Shown piece after piece: positions 25,638 to 37,603 of a stretch of 64,000 bases of DNA. A model generated the notes under the pieces. The model was not told the origin of the DNA. It did not search any database and worked only from the letters and a program-made list of their open reading frames with translations. The DNA is from Trileptium ribeirensis (Eukaryota > Nematoda > Enoplea > Enoplida > Thoracostomopsidae): the NCBI GenBank assembly GCA_030248225.1, contig JASANE010011670.1:62001-126000 (forward strand), written 5' to 3'. Within the stretch, counting starts at the first letter, position 1. Every line of letters begins with the position of its first letter. The position numbers were made by a program, and so were the translations under genes.

Positions 25638-28600
25638 CAGGGGCCGCGGAGCCGGGGGGGCTGGGGGGGCTTTAGCCCCCCCAATAATTAGGACCAAATT
25701 GAAAACAGGGAAAAATTAAAATAAACCCAAACGGCGACGACGAGCCAACCCCGAATATTGAACGATTGCAGGTCTGGTTTGATACGAAGTACCAGCACGC
25801 GCTGCATACTCAACATTGCATGAGTATATAGCATGTTAGCACATTAGCACAAGTTTTGTTTCATAAGAAGTATATAGTTTTCTTTATATTTTTTCAGTAT
25901 ATGTTTAATATTTATTTTGTAGATGTTTGTAGTCCTTTGTTGCTACACCTGCAGAAAGTTTTCTTTTTTGAAACTTGTGGGAATATTGTTTTTAGTGTAG
26001 AATGGATAGATTAGGGGTGCAGCACGCTCCTGAAAAGTGGGAGTCGGGGCACGTAACTTCAACTGAGTACACCCAAATTACACTTGTCGATTTTTAATAT
26101 ACAGTTGTATCACGTTGTAAAGTTTGCTCCTAAAGAAGCGGTTATACCACTTAAAGCAGTGATGGCTTCTGAAAAGCACATTATGAGGATGAGCGAGAAA
26201 GCCCGGGTGCTGTGACCGCAGTGGCGTAGCCAGGAATTTTCATAGTGGGAGGGGCAAAACTTTTCAATTTCCAAATATTTTACCTTCAAATAATGACGCC
26301 GCCCAGCGAACCGAGGCTGCGAAACGCTAGGAAAATTTTCTAATTTCCGGTCTCAAAACTAGAAACTTTTTCGCTGGGGGACACGGAAGCGCGCGACGCA
26401 ACGCCATTTGCAGTTGTACAATGCGGGTAGGCGCGCCGAGCGAAGCGAAGCGGGAGACAGTAGACAATTTCGGCGGCCATTTAAACAATTTTACCGAACC
26501 GATGGCATACGAAAAATGAGCGGTTGGTTCATGGCATTCAATTTGCCATACCGCAGGCAGGTGTTCGTTCAGGTTTCTCGCTTATCAGTGTAAATTACCA
26601 ATGGATAATAAGTTTATGGCTTATGGGTAGATTATGCTGAAGTTCAGTTGTGTTAGCGGAAACAACCGACTACGTATACTTTGATCCGGAATTTCGATTC
26701 TTAAAAGGCTAGCGGCGTTTTAGCCACCGTTGCTGATTTTAATCTGGTGTCCTGGTAGGTATATATAATTTTGAGGCGGTTGGTACAGTGTTAAATGGTT
26801 GCAGGTGGCGGTATTAGTTTTAGCAAGAGTTAGTGATGACAACGTGGAGAAGAGTGTGACACTTTCTCATCTCCACGTTATCACCGTTGTGTTATGACGA
26901 GGGGCGTTTTGGCCTTACCCACCTAGTTTTCACCTAGGTCAGTTTTTTCTCCAGTCAGAAACTCCATTTCCAGATAGTGCTGAAAATAGCGCTGTATAGC
27001 TTGGGCTCTAGCGAGTCACTGACCAGTATAAAATGAAGACCTGAAAAGAGCACATATTTAAAATATTAATTTTCGGTTTAGAAACATCTCTTCGGAGATT
27101 TTGGGATCGCTGAGCACGACTACAGCATTCAGTTTGCAGTAAAGGTTAAGGGTATTGTGGTGCGGTTCGGCACCAAGTCAGTGATTAACTGGATTAACTG
27201 CATTACGATTGGATTTCGGCCTATGGTTGTAACCCAAGGCAGTCCCACTTCATAATTCTCGATGTAATATTTCTATTGTGTAGTTTGTTTTAATTTTAAT
27301 ACGCAGCTATAAAATAGTGATAATGAGTAATCAGCCGATGAAGCGTCAAGCTTCCATTACTTCGTTTTTTGGTGAAACTTGCAGAAAAAGGGCGATACTT
27401 CCTGACGATTCAGCAGACAATGAGGGAGTCACTACGGCGACTGAGCCCGCACCAACAACGTCAGCTGCGGTGGCGTCAGTACCTGAATCAGCGGAATTAT
27501 CTGATGCGCCTCCGCCAGAAACTGACGATGCAAACCGTGCTTTTGTACTTGCCGACGAACCATACCAACCGCGTGAGTTCGACTTTCCAAAGCGGCAATT
27601 TGGTAATCAGAACCGATCGTTCCAGACAAAATGGTTCAGCCAGTTCCGATGGCTGCATTATTTGCCAGACGTAGACGCCGTGATTTGCCATGTTTGTGCT
27701 CGTGCTAAACGAATGAAGCTCGTGGAAAATGTTCCTAAACAAGATCCATCGTTCACAACAAAAGGATTTCATAACTGGAAGAAAGCTCTAGAAACATTTC
27801 GAGAACATCAGACATCTCAGTGTAACAAAGTCAGAAGCTACCTCGGAAACGGGCGCCACCTAAGAAACTGGATGGGAGGTCAGAGCCATACCATCCCCCG
27901 ACAGCTGAAGATCACTTCCGTGCAATATACTTTAAGGCAATCGATGATGTTACTACGGCTATAAACGAAAGATTCGACCAGCCAGGCTTCAAGATTTATC
28001 AAGCAATGGAAGAGGTTCTGCTTAAAGCGATACGCGGTGAGGATTATTCCGCTGAACTTTCGATGCTCGAGAACAACTATGGCAACGACATCAATTTTTC
28101 CAATTTATCCGCACAACTACCAATTTTTCATTACAAATTTAAAGCTAAAAATATGAAACACTTCGATGACATCTACGCAGAGGTTAAAGTGTTGGATGCA
28201 CCTAGCAAACTGTTATTAGAAGAAGTAATAAAAATCATGGTTTTGATATTGGTAAATCCGGCCACTGACGCTATTGGTGAACGTTCGTTTTCCATGGCGC
28301 GAAGACTGAAAACTTGGTTACGTTCCACCATGAATCAAAAGCGATTTAATAGCTTGGCAGTGCTAAACATTCATAAAGAACGTGTGGACAAACTCGATTT
28401 AGCTGTGGTTGCAAATGAATTTGTTCAGCTTAACGATAACAGGAAGCGGATCTTTGGAAAGTTCTCAAGTTGCGACTTCTAATTCTTTTTTCGAACTATA
28501 CTGATATATTGGTAAATTCTGTCGGATCAACTCTTTTTGAGTCGTTTATTACGACACATTCAAACATCGAAGCACTTTTTGTTTGTGAGTTTCCTGCTTT

Positions 28601-28778
28601 TTTGCCGGCGGAATGCTGTTTTTCTAGATTCCCAATTCCCAAGTATTCCGAAATTGCATCCAAAATCAAAATTTTTTGCGGGACCGAAGCGAACCCGCAC
28701 CACCCCAAATGGCGCCGCGCTTTGCCCAGGTATCGCCCCATTAGCCCCCCCAATATTGGGGATGCTCCGCGGCCACTG
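25638..28778 (+). mobile_element. hAT-superfamily DNA transposon, internally deleted
   Basis: Ends CAGGGGCCGCGGAGC (25638) and, inverted, CAGTGGCCGCGGAGC (ending at 28778), followed inward by G-runs and TTAGCCCCCCCAAT. The direct flanks on both sides read TTAAC (25633-25637 and 28779-28783). The 3.1 kb body holds a broken transposase at 27323-28482. A second hAT-like terminus, CAGTGGCGTAGCCAGGAA, stands alone at about 26219 and suggests an older nested or chimeric end. Non-autonomous today. Confidence 0.85.
27323..28482 (+). pseudogene. hAT transposase (ZMYM/TTF-type), deleted and frameshifted
   Basis: The first frame (ATG 27323, just after an in-frame GTG) encodes the N-terminal TTF-type zinc-finger region: FPKRQFG, FQTKWF, WLHY, the CHVC pair and FTTKGFHNWKKA. 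It starts with QASITSFF, which fits the PCNA-binding PIP-box consensus. The frame shifts near 27840; the downstream frame carries a fragment ending KAIDDVTTAINERF, then the hAT C-terminal dimerisation domain (NPATDAIGERSFSMARRLKT, LRSTM, LNIHKE) and stops at 28480-28482. The central catalytic region present in full-length relatives (about 700-800 residues) is missing, so the copy is dead. Confidence 0.87.
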
Positions 28779-29321
28779 TTAACAGCGCAAAAATGGAGAA
28801 AAACGCGAATTTTGTATGCACTGTTTAAGCCGCAGGAATGGAACTATACCGAAAATATATTACTAATAACTTTGAATATCAGGGAATGGGAATGATTTTA
28901 AATTATGGCTACAAATTCTAGTAACACGGAATTAGGGACATAAAATGCATTTAAGCAAAAATAGCTTGTGTATTATAATAGATTATATAATTATGCTTTT
29001 AAATTGGCATGATCTCCAATTGGTGTTCTGTGCTTTATTTATACACCATCATGTCTGTATTTGGCGTTGCTGATTATATATACTGTATTGTAGTAATTCT
29101 ACACATTGATAATACGAAAAATATTAATTTATGTCTAAATTCCATATTCAAACGGTATTGTGTGCAAATAATAATTTGGTTTTTTCATACTAACCTGCTC
29201 ACATTGCAATTGTTGTTATTTTAGTCATTTTTGTAGTTATATTTATAATCATTTTGGTGGAGCTAGCACCTGCTTGCGTTTTAGTACTGAATTTCTTCAC
29301 CGTGCATGCTTTATTTTTCAG

Positions 29322-29417
29322 GTTCGTGCTGGCGTTTCAGTAGAATCACACAGACGTGGATGGGGGTTGTATGTTAAATTATTTAGCGTAGGAATTGTGG
29401 CAGTGGTTGTAGATAAA
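29322..29417 (+). CDS. Possible internal exon of an unidentified gene
   Basis: Exactly 32 open codons between a good acceptor (ttatttttcag, ends 29321) and a good donor (AAA/gtgagt at 29418). The encoded peptide contains ESHRRGWGLYVKLFSVGIVA, amphipathic then hydrophobic. No flanking exons were found and the family is not recognised. It could be a chance arrangement. Confidence 0.25.
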
Positions 29418-30862
29418 GTGAGTCGTTTTGTAATATATAAGTGACAACTATTTTTTATACCTTCAACAACGTAGTTTTATATCGCCAAGTGTCTTTGTGC
29501 ATTGGTGCTTGTTTGGAGCGGGCTTAGCAAAGCTGCCATTGCGATGCTTAGACTGTAGCTAGTACATTGGAAATTTTGTTATATACCTCAGCAGTGGCTA
29601 CTGTTGCATTATTCGTGAAATAAAATCTGGTTTAGGATGAAGTAGGCTTTAAATTGATGATTGCATGCCAATTTTTGTGTGACATTTTTACAGTATCGTC
29701 CTGTGTCCGTAAATATTTGACCTTGATCGGTTTTCGTATGCGTGATCAGAGTAAGAAAACAGTTGCTGCTGGATTTTCTCGATACAATTCAATTGACGAC
29801 AAGTAATTCTGGACTACTGGAGCAAGGCGTCCAAACATGTTGTAAAGGGCTTGTACTATTTAAATAAAATATCGTATGTGGCTCTAAGGGTCCAATGTAA
29901 CCAAAAACCCCAGGAACATTTTGCATACCCTGATGTGGAAATTACGATATGGGTCTGGGATTTGATTAATTGAGTAAAAACTAGCGAGTCATAGAATTCA
30001 AAATGCTGCGAGCAAATATTAGTTCTCCAAGTACAAAGATGGGAGTTGATTATGTGAGTTATTATGTACATACTGTTTACACATATTCAAGAGTTTCTGC
30101 TCTCTGAAGCAGTTATTTCAAATGTTCGGTAAATACAGTAACTTTTTTAAATTAATGGAAAATTTTTGAAGTCTGTATGCAAATAGACCACGCTCAAACG
30201 ATACTGTCACGGCTTGATTTATGCAATTCGAAGCTTTTTTATTTCTCCGCTTCAATAACAGAGCTGGTACGAACCCATTTTAGTCAGAAATAGCTTCGCA
30301 AGTGCTGCTGCTGATGCTGGGTTTTGCTCTATGCACAACTACAGTAATTTTGTAGTCCGGCAAATTTTAAATGATTTGTGCACGGCTATAAAGTTTCGAA
30401 ATGCATCTCAGTCCTCAACTAACATTCTTTAACAATTATTTGAATATATTTACCCACAAACAGTGGTCTCGGGTTTTGTCGTAGGAGAAACCACAACAGT
30501 GTATTACATTTATAATCAGTGATATAGCATGTTAAGTTCTAAAAATTCTAGCGTGCTTTTCGTCTCCTCTTCGGAACGTTTGCAGAAAGCTAATTGCATT
30601 ACACACGGCTTTGGTCACCAATGGTTGCTAGCTCCGTAGCTATGTGAAGAAAAACCTAGAAATATGGTCTGTGTAGCTTCCCAAATGTTCAGGTGTATTT
30701 GGTTATAGCGAGGTTCAGATTATTGTTTCTCAAAATCATCGCTTGGCGTTACTTATAGGTAATTAGAATCGCGTAGTTTGGTCATCGATTAGCGGTGATT
30801 AGAGTTAAATAGTTTCGGGATTGGCAAGCATTTTGCTGGTTTATTGGTCGCAAAAGCAGTAT

Positions 30863-30948
30863 ATAATCTGACCGTCGTGACTGTTTAATTTAAATAATCT
30901 GAGCGTCGTGACTAATTTATATAATCTGAGCGTCGTGACTATTTAATT
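30863..30948. repeat. Three-copy tandem repeat, unit about 28-30 bp
   Basis: Three successive copies of ATAATCTGA(C/G)CGTCGTGACT separated by TTTAAT-type spacers. Short, noncoding, no known role. Confidence 0.8.
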
Positions 30949-31311
30949 CTTTAAAGTCTAGTAGAAATAGTAATGATAATTAATTTGACCTGTTTGTGGT
31001 AAATTTACTGTTTGCGCTATCAGAAACGAGGATGTTATAACAAGTTTTTATCTCTGACTTAAAATCTGAGCGCAATTAATTTTATGTGTTAATATGGGTC
31101 ATTGTCCCAAATGTTATAGGTACCTCCCATCCTCATCGCGGCTTGCGCCAAAGGTGCGAGCGAGATTTTAAGACTAGCAATTATCTTATTGTTGTGAAAA
31201 TTTTAGTGAATTGTGAGCAATTTCTACATTTGCGAAAGTTAATCTCCTCGGAACCATCTACCATCCCCTAAGCCGACGGACTTTGGTCACCTATTGCGTA
31301 AGGTAAATATA

Positions 31312-32387
31312 TATGGTGTTCCATAAGTAACGCCCCAACTTGAAACTGTTGCTGAGACTGACACAGTATAGTTACAACCCTCATACTTTCAAGCATTATA
31401 ACCGAACATGTAAATATATACGTATAATAAAATGTATGGTACTCGACTTAATTTGGCTAATCGAATAACTGCAGTATGGCAATGTTTAGTTAACCAAAAT
31501 AGCTCTGAAGTTGTGCGTCAGTGGTCCCGGGATTCGTCTTCACAGCAACCATGTCATTAAACCATTGCTTCAATTAATAAAAGGTTTGATCTAACGGGTT
31601 CCGTAGCTGACTTGCCCCGAGCAGATAGACCAGCGACGGCATACGGTGATGCTGCGATAGCTGATATTCCCTACCATTTTGACATTACTCCGACAAGATC
31701 GAGTCGACGTTGTGCTGTTGAAATTCAGCAAATCGGCTGTTTCTCGAATTGTTAAAAGTCTGTGTTTAAAACCTTTTAGATCATGAAGGTGATTATGATA
31801 GCAGATTTGATTTTCGTGGAAAATGGCGTTTCGACGATGAACCGGACTTAGCTGACGAATTCATGTGGTACGACAAAAATTTTTAACCGGAAGTCCAAGT
31901 TAACCGGCATAATTATGTTTATTGGCCTGCATAAAGCCCTCTTAATAGTATGTAACCCTCGAGCGCCACATGAATGCCTCTGGTCTGACATTATGGGTCG
32001 GCATGTGGTCTAGTAGTTTTTTGGGCCGTTCTTTTTCTATGGTACTGTGAATGCAGACAACTATCTAATGTATTGCGAAATGAATTTTATCCTAATGTTC
32101 AACATTTACCAACATATCCTTATTGACACCTTGATGCAGGATGGCGCGCTTCGTCATTTTGCAATGGCTCAGTACTGTTGGACGAAACGGATAAGTCTGG
32201 CAAAGTGTGTGATTTCGACAGGAAGAATACTTGGAGCGCCCAGGTTCACACTTAGGGTAACTGTTATTCATCATAAACCTAAGTTATATATCAGAGTACA
32301 TGTATACCAAAACGCTTTTAGATATGTTTACATTTGGCGAGCTGGGTCACTTTAATGCTGGGGGCGATACTTATAGGACACCTTGTA
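31312..32387 (+). mobile_element. Tc1/mariner-like DNA transposon, dead
   Basis: Inverted ends GGTGTTCCATAAGTAACGCC (31317) and, inverted from the right, GGTGTCCTATAAGTATCGCC, each outside bordered by TA, the target site of this superfamily. The interior keeps pieces of an IS630-type transposase: an N-terminal helix-turn-helix region at 31436-31640, a segment near 31850-31930 with DEFMWYDKNF and RHNYVYW, and a segment near 32050-32170 with YLMYCEMNF, DGALRHFA. All are separated by stops and frameshifts. Confidence 0.8.
31436..32260 (+). pseudogene. Tc1/mariner-like transposase remnant
   Basis: Recognisable transposase pieces lie in at least three frames with in-frame stops (for instance TAA within the N-terminal segment near 31557). 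The QDGAPPHFA-like motif of the catalytic core is decayed to QDGALRHFA. No functional protein is expected. The exact DDE/DDD subgroup cannot be fixed by eye. Confidence 0.75.
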
Positions 32388-34000
32388 CATGAAATAGTAT
32401 GAATCAGGAATATGAGAATTGAACACATCATTTTGCTTGAAATATATATATATAAACTATGTTCTGTATTCTACTTGCGGATACATTCGTATTAAGTGTG
32501 GAGCTAAAAGATATTAATATTTACGTCAAAGCTATGAATTGTCTTGTATTCCCTTAACCTCTCTCGCATAACAAGCGTTTATGTGGCATAATTAAAATTG
32601 TTTAACAAAACTGATTCTTTTTGCGATAATTAAATCTCGTTGGCGTACATGTATTTGTAGGACCGTATTAGTATTAAAATAAAAGAAATAATTCACAAAA
32701 CCAAAAATTTTACTAATATTGCTACGCTTTGTGATTTTAGACGGAATTCTGAACGGCGGAGTTAATATGGTTCGGTTTGGGATTTTAAAAATTGATGATA
32801 TGAACCGGTCGTTCTTTTTTATCCATCCTTGTGATTTATTTGTGTGTAATGTGTTTATAAATATACCATATTTTGTATTTTGTGGGAACGGCTGCATTAT
32901 TTTTTATTTATATAAATTTACTTCCGATTGATATGTCTTAGTTTCGTCTGATTTTCGAAGTTTGTGTAGAATTGATATTGTGATTATTATATACGTTTTT
33001 ACACACGCAAAATTACTTGGTCACAATTTTATACAAAAGACAATGTGTTATTGCGTTACGTTGTAGTAATGTGCTTAATATTTGCGATCGAATTGATTTT
33101 TAAGACTATGATTGAAGGGCATTTAGGTCGTGCTGATATTCGTCAGATCCATTTTTTGTGTGTAATTTATATAGTATGTTCACAATGCATCTGACAGGAT
33201 TCGATCCGACACAATTTTGCCGGACCGAATCGGATGATGACAAGCATACATATGCACACGTATACGGCAGGTGTTGGTCTGATTCGATCTTGTCTGATAC
33301 AGACTGACCACAAGTCAGATAGTCAGATTTGGATCGGACGCAATGTGAACACGGCCTTATCAGTAGGGCTTTACAGTGCAAATGTATATACATCGAATCG
33401 TTTTTGTTTTTGCATTTAATTTTTGTCGTGAATGTTCCTTCATTTATCGTGGTTATCTTTAAGTGTCGGTTCATGTAATCGGATTGGTGCTTTACTATTT
33501 TCGCTAGTAAATGGGTTTTGTTGTGTAGTAGAATACGGGCAGCTGATAGCCATATACTTTAATGATTAGTGTTGATGCGCCGTTTTCTAAGTTTCCAGTG
33601 AAACCATCATTAGTAGGCGGAAGTATATATACGCTATTCTCTGTTTGGACTTGTATCTAATCAAAATAGTGATCCTTTCATATACGTATGTCCGGACCAA
33701 GTAACTCTGAGTGGTGATACGTTATCAAATAGACCGGCGAGGATCTCGCGGGCGGCAGTTGACCGAGTTGGGCTTGTTTGTGTGCCTGCCTTATACAAAT
33801 AACTTAGCGAAAGCTGAGACTCAGGCTTAGTATATCGCGAACGGCATGCATTTAATTTACGCCCTTCAGCGTAACTAAGCATATTTTCTATCGCTTATTT
33901 AACTACACATGCTGTATTGTTATGTATATATTACCAAACGACTTAACAGCACTCTCCTCGTGCCCAGCTGAGTACAGTAGCGAGCCATGAATCAGCAGCA
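32388..34000. other. Noncoding AT-rich region with a small MITE
   Basis: Nothing recognised except the foldback element at about 33178-33350. Confidence 0.6.
33178..33350. mobile_element. Putative small foldback MITE
   Basis: Left end GTTCACAATGC and right end inverted GTTCACATTGC, followed inward by imperfectly matching CTGACA/GATCCGAC blocks. The right flank continues ACGGCCTT, a sequence often seen at MITE ends. The interior repeats GATTCGATC and GTCTGATACAGACTGAC. About 170 bp, noncoding; boundaries approximate. Confidence 0.45.
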
Positions 34001-36620
34001 AAGTTTGTTGGAGCACTGAATCTTGATCTATCTAACTGAGCCCTACCACTCTAATTTTGTGGATTCTGATCTAAGGTCACCACTATGCATTGAAACGCTA
34101 AATGCGTCTGGCCAAGAAAAACTCCACAATAAGTATAGTGTACTAGGACCAGTTCTGGCCCTAAGGGATCCCAGCTGCACCACTGTTTACTCTATTGTGG
34201 TGCCCGGACAACCCCGGCTTCCACGACTCCCCGGTGATCTAGGCGATGACCCAAGGGAACCGCTTAGCTTAGCAGGCTGCCGGCGGGTTAACCAGGGTGT
34301 TCGGCCTGGCCCCTATATTGGCCCACGTGTCTAATGGTATGAGGCCCCCCGAGGGAGAGTCAACCCCTAAACCTGCTCACAGGTAATAAGGCTGACTCGC
34401 CTTTCCCTCATGATCCACTTAATCCACTAAGCGTGGTTCTCTGGTCCTAGCGAGATTCCCCGTTGGTGTGTCCCTATGTACTATTGTCCCGTTTTCTAAT
34501 CCTAAAGTAATACACGACAGGCCTTACAACTCCGACAGTGACTAAATTTGATCATTAATTTTACGTTGGGGTACTGAGGCGGAGGCCCCAGTCCCTTGAG
34601 TGTCTCGTGTCTCACCTACGATTACTAGTGTTACCTATTGGGATGCGGGTTATGCAAAGCGGCCATTACTGCGGGAGCATTCGCAGCGGAAGCGTTCAGG
34701 CGATTAGAGCAAAACGTGGACATAACGCGGGTTGCAAAGGGGTGCTTGCTCGGGCCTAGAAAACGGAGAAGCAAGCGAACTTGCGTTAGAGGATTGACTC
34801 GACGGGGCGCAGGGAGGTGAGTGACTGGCTCGCTATAACGTAAGTTTCGCTTCGGCTCTAAGTCCGCGTAGAACTATGCTTATACTATTTGTAAAAACGC
34901 TACCGAGGTCAGAAAACAAAGTAAAGCACCGAACTGCTTCAATAAATCGGACACGGTTCAACTCGTTTACTGTTGAGCCCCCTTTCGTATTAATCACACA
35001 TAAAACACCGCACAATTATTTTACAACATACAAATGATAGCGACAATTTACTCCGGGTACCCTGCAAGATACCCTGAGATATAATTTGCAGCCCTTTCTG
35101 AAACGATGCTCTAAACACTTCTGATTAAGCTTTTTCGAACCGCGGTGTCCTAAAAATTTTGACTGGACTAACCCGACGAGATGTCTGAAACGGCTGAGTG
35201 TCATGACAATTTTCCAAGGGCGATCTCGTGTGAATTTGATCCAACAACCTTACAGAATTTCGACGGCGACTGGAGCGGCCAGCCAAAGACCCGACTAATT
35301 TCAACTCACTCCCAGAGGGCTCCGGGAGTCGGTGCCGATGTAGGTTCTCCCCGTAGTTGCACGGTTAGAGAAACCACATCTCACCAAAGTGTGATACGAT
35401 TTGGCCCACCGCCAGCTCCAGTCCCCATCTCGTTCCATACTCAGGTGATGAGCCTCCTAGAAATTTTGATCAGACCCTGGCCCGCAGCCATTTGCATCGC
35501 TTTTTTCATCAGAGACAAAAGGAAACAGCGAACGAATGGTGATTCGATGCTGCTATTCAATTTCAGACAAACGGGGACAACTCGTGTCACCCGGCGATGC
35601 AAACGGCTACGTCCTTAGTATTTCTCTTCACCACCCTTAAAATTTGGCTAAGACTTAGTCAGAGAAATTTTGGTCCCTATCATGTAGAACAGAACTATTA
35701 TTACTGAATTTTCCTTAAGCCTAGAAATTTTCTACAATGCCTTCTGATTAAGTTTAACAATTTTGATCACTCCTCGGACCTGCGAAAGAAGAAAAACGTC
35801 CGAGGAGCGGGGAACCAGTCGAAATGCGAGCGAGACTAATTTCGAGAAATTTTGATGCATTTTGAGAATTTCGGCGGGGTCCGATCTTTACGGGCGCGCG
35901 GAGCATCCTTCCGACGCTCCAACGTCCGCAAAGAGCGGCCCTTGCGTGGTCGTGAAAATCCTAAACCCAGGGGAGGCTCTCCACCGTAGAGGTACGGCGA
36001 GAAACCACCCTAGGGAATCAAACAGGAAAACGTAAGCGAAAAGCCCCAAACAAAGAAGGAAAATGCGATGGCGACAACCGCCAAAACAACTTAAGATTTC
36101 GACTGGCTCCGATCGGGGAATCGGGCAGTCTCCTTATATACTAAGCGTAAACCCCCCTTTCTTCCTTCTGTGTCCACAATTCGAAATTTTCAAAAATTTA
36201 ACACACATCCTGTCGGTTATAGCTGAGCCCTACATGAAATATACACATAATATAAACAGGCCACAAAAGCTGCAAGCTACTAAATACACGAGCGAAGACT
36301 CGGCAAACAATATATATATACCTGGCAAAATAACATACGAGCGCTGGTCAGTGATGGTCAAAACAAAATGATGAATGCCCGCAAGCAGACAAATTTTGGC
36401 AGCAATATCGAGAGGCCGCGTAAACAACAAAACCTCGCGCTGGTCGGCGCGAGGCTTTCAAAATGGCCATATAAAAGCGCTTCAGGCGCTGAAATATTAA
36501 AATTTTTTTATTTTTCTTTTATATTTCAGGAACGGAAAGGAGCAGGCGGCCGGGGGCAGGATCATATCCATGCCCTGGCTGGTCGCCTACTTATGAGAAC
36601 CTTAATTTTTATGTAAGTCC
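34001..36620. other. GC-rich block of unknown nature
   Basis: Base composition changes sharply to GC-rich with many CpG-containing words, unlike the AT-rich flanks but like the gypsy element farther on. The longest frame, 35181-35618 on the plus strand (145 residues), matches nothing I know. A leader, untranslated region or LTR of a retroelement is possible, but I found no paired direct repeats, primer-binding site or polypurine tract that would prove it. Confidence 0.4.
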
Positions 36621-37083
36621 CCTAGGAGGCCCGTTAGAGGCAGATATGCGTGCACAATAGGAAATTTTGGGTCCCGATTGAGTTAGGGGGATCCCGTGAA
36701 GGTCCGTTGGGGCGGGTGGACCCGGTTTTCAATGAAATGGTTAGTATAGGACAAAATTAAGGTACGGGGCTCGAAAAATCGGGGAGTTTTGGTTTGAGTT
36801 TGTAGTTTAAACGTAGGATTGGGGGTCCATAAGTACTTACGGGTTGGGAGTAAATTGACCCCGAGGGAACAATTTTGAAGCCTTACAGGTCCCTGATGAT
36901 AGTTTAATGTCCCCCTTTTTGTTTGAAATCTATAAAAACCCCCAAAATTTCAAATTTCGTACACCCCTTTAAAAATGAAATCTTTTATAGTCGTTTTGTC
37001 AATTGTTCCTATCGTTTTCTTAATCGACGTATTCAAAACATCCCCTAAAATATATGCATGTACAATTATACATTATTTCCTTT

Positions 37084-37194
37084 CCCTGCGTGTCAGGACA
37101 GATCTTCCCAGGTCCGAAAACATTAAAAGCTCAAAACCCCTTTCAATTTGATGAGGGTTCTGCACCACACCTCGACCCATCCTGACACACAGGG
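37084..37194. repeat. Inverted repeat, 15-bp arms
   Basis: CCCTGCGTGTCAGGA at 37084-37098 and TCCTGACACACAGGG at 37180-37194 pair with one mismatch across an 81-base loop. Could be a hairpin or the ends of a tiny foldback element. Confidence 0.6.
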
Positions 37195-37504
37195 TACATA
37201 CATACTACATTGCACACTTTTCGTAACACAATATAATTCATTTATTTTGGGCACGGATGCGCACCGGAATCGACCTTGGGGCGCCTAATTAACAAAATTG
37301 TTAAGTCGGATTGTGATGAAACGTGAAATCTCTCCCCCTTGTCCCCGGCCGATCCGACTACGCATCCGTCCCCATCCCAATACAAATCGATAACATTGTT
37401 ATGCAATTATTCAGAAACAGTAATCATCCTGGGATCGATCGGACACCTCCATCATAAAATTTTGATTCAGTTTTGGTGCGAAATCATCCCGCGCACCTCG
37501 GGCT

Positions 37505-37603
37505 GGTGGAGCGTGATAACACAGTTATAGCATACGATACAATGTTTTATTTTATTCACAAGAAACATCAATACAACAGTAAATCCTTGGATCACGCTCC
37601 ACC
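37505..37603. repeat. Inverted repeat, 13-bp arms
   Basis: GGTGGAGCGTGAT at 37505-37517 and ATCACGCTCCACC at 37591-37603 are perfectly complementary, extendable with mismatches, across a 73-base loop. Function unknown. Confidence 0.65.

Larger units (their letters stand above)
28787..31311. other. Noncoding AT-rich region with one candidate exon and a short tandem repeat
   Basis: Holds the possible exon at 29322-29417 and the triple repeat at 30863-30948. Otherwise only short frames and AT-rich sequence. Confidence 0.6.

Noticed and set aside
32592..32897. 101-residue minus-strand frame
   Set aside because: AT-rich chance frame, with an open frame on the other strand and no family resemblance.
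35181..35618. 145-residue frame in the GC-rich block as a protein gene
   Set aside because: GC-rich sequence lowers stop frequency; no motif, no conserved start context, no neighbouring coding signal.
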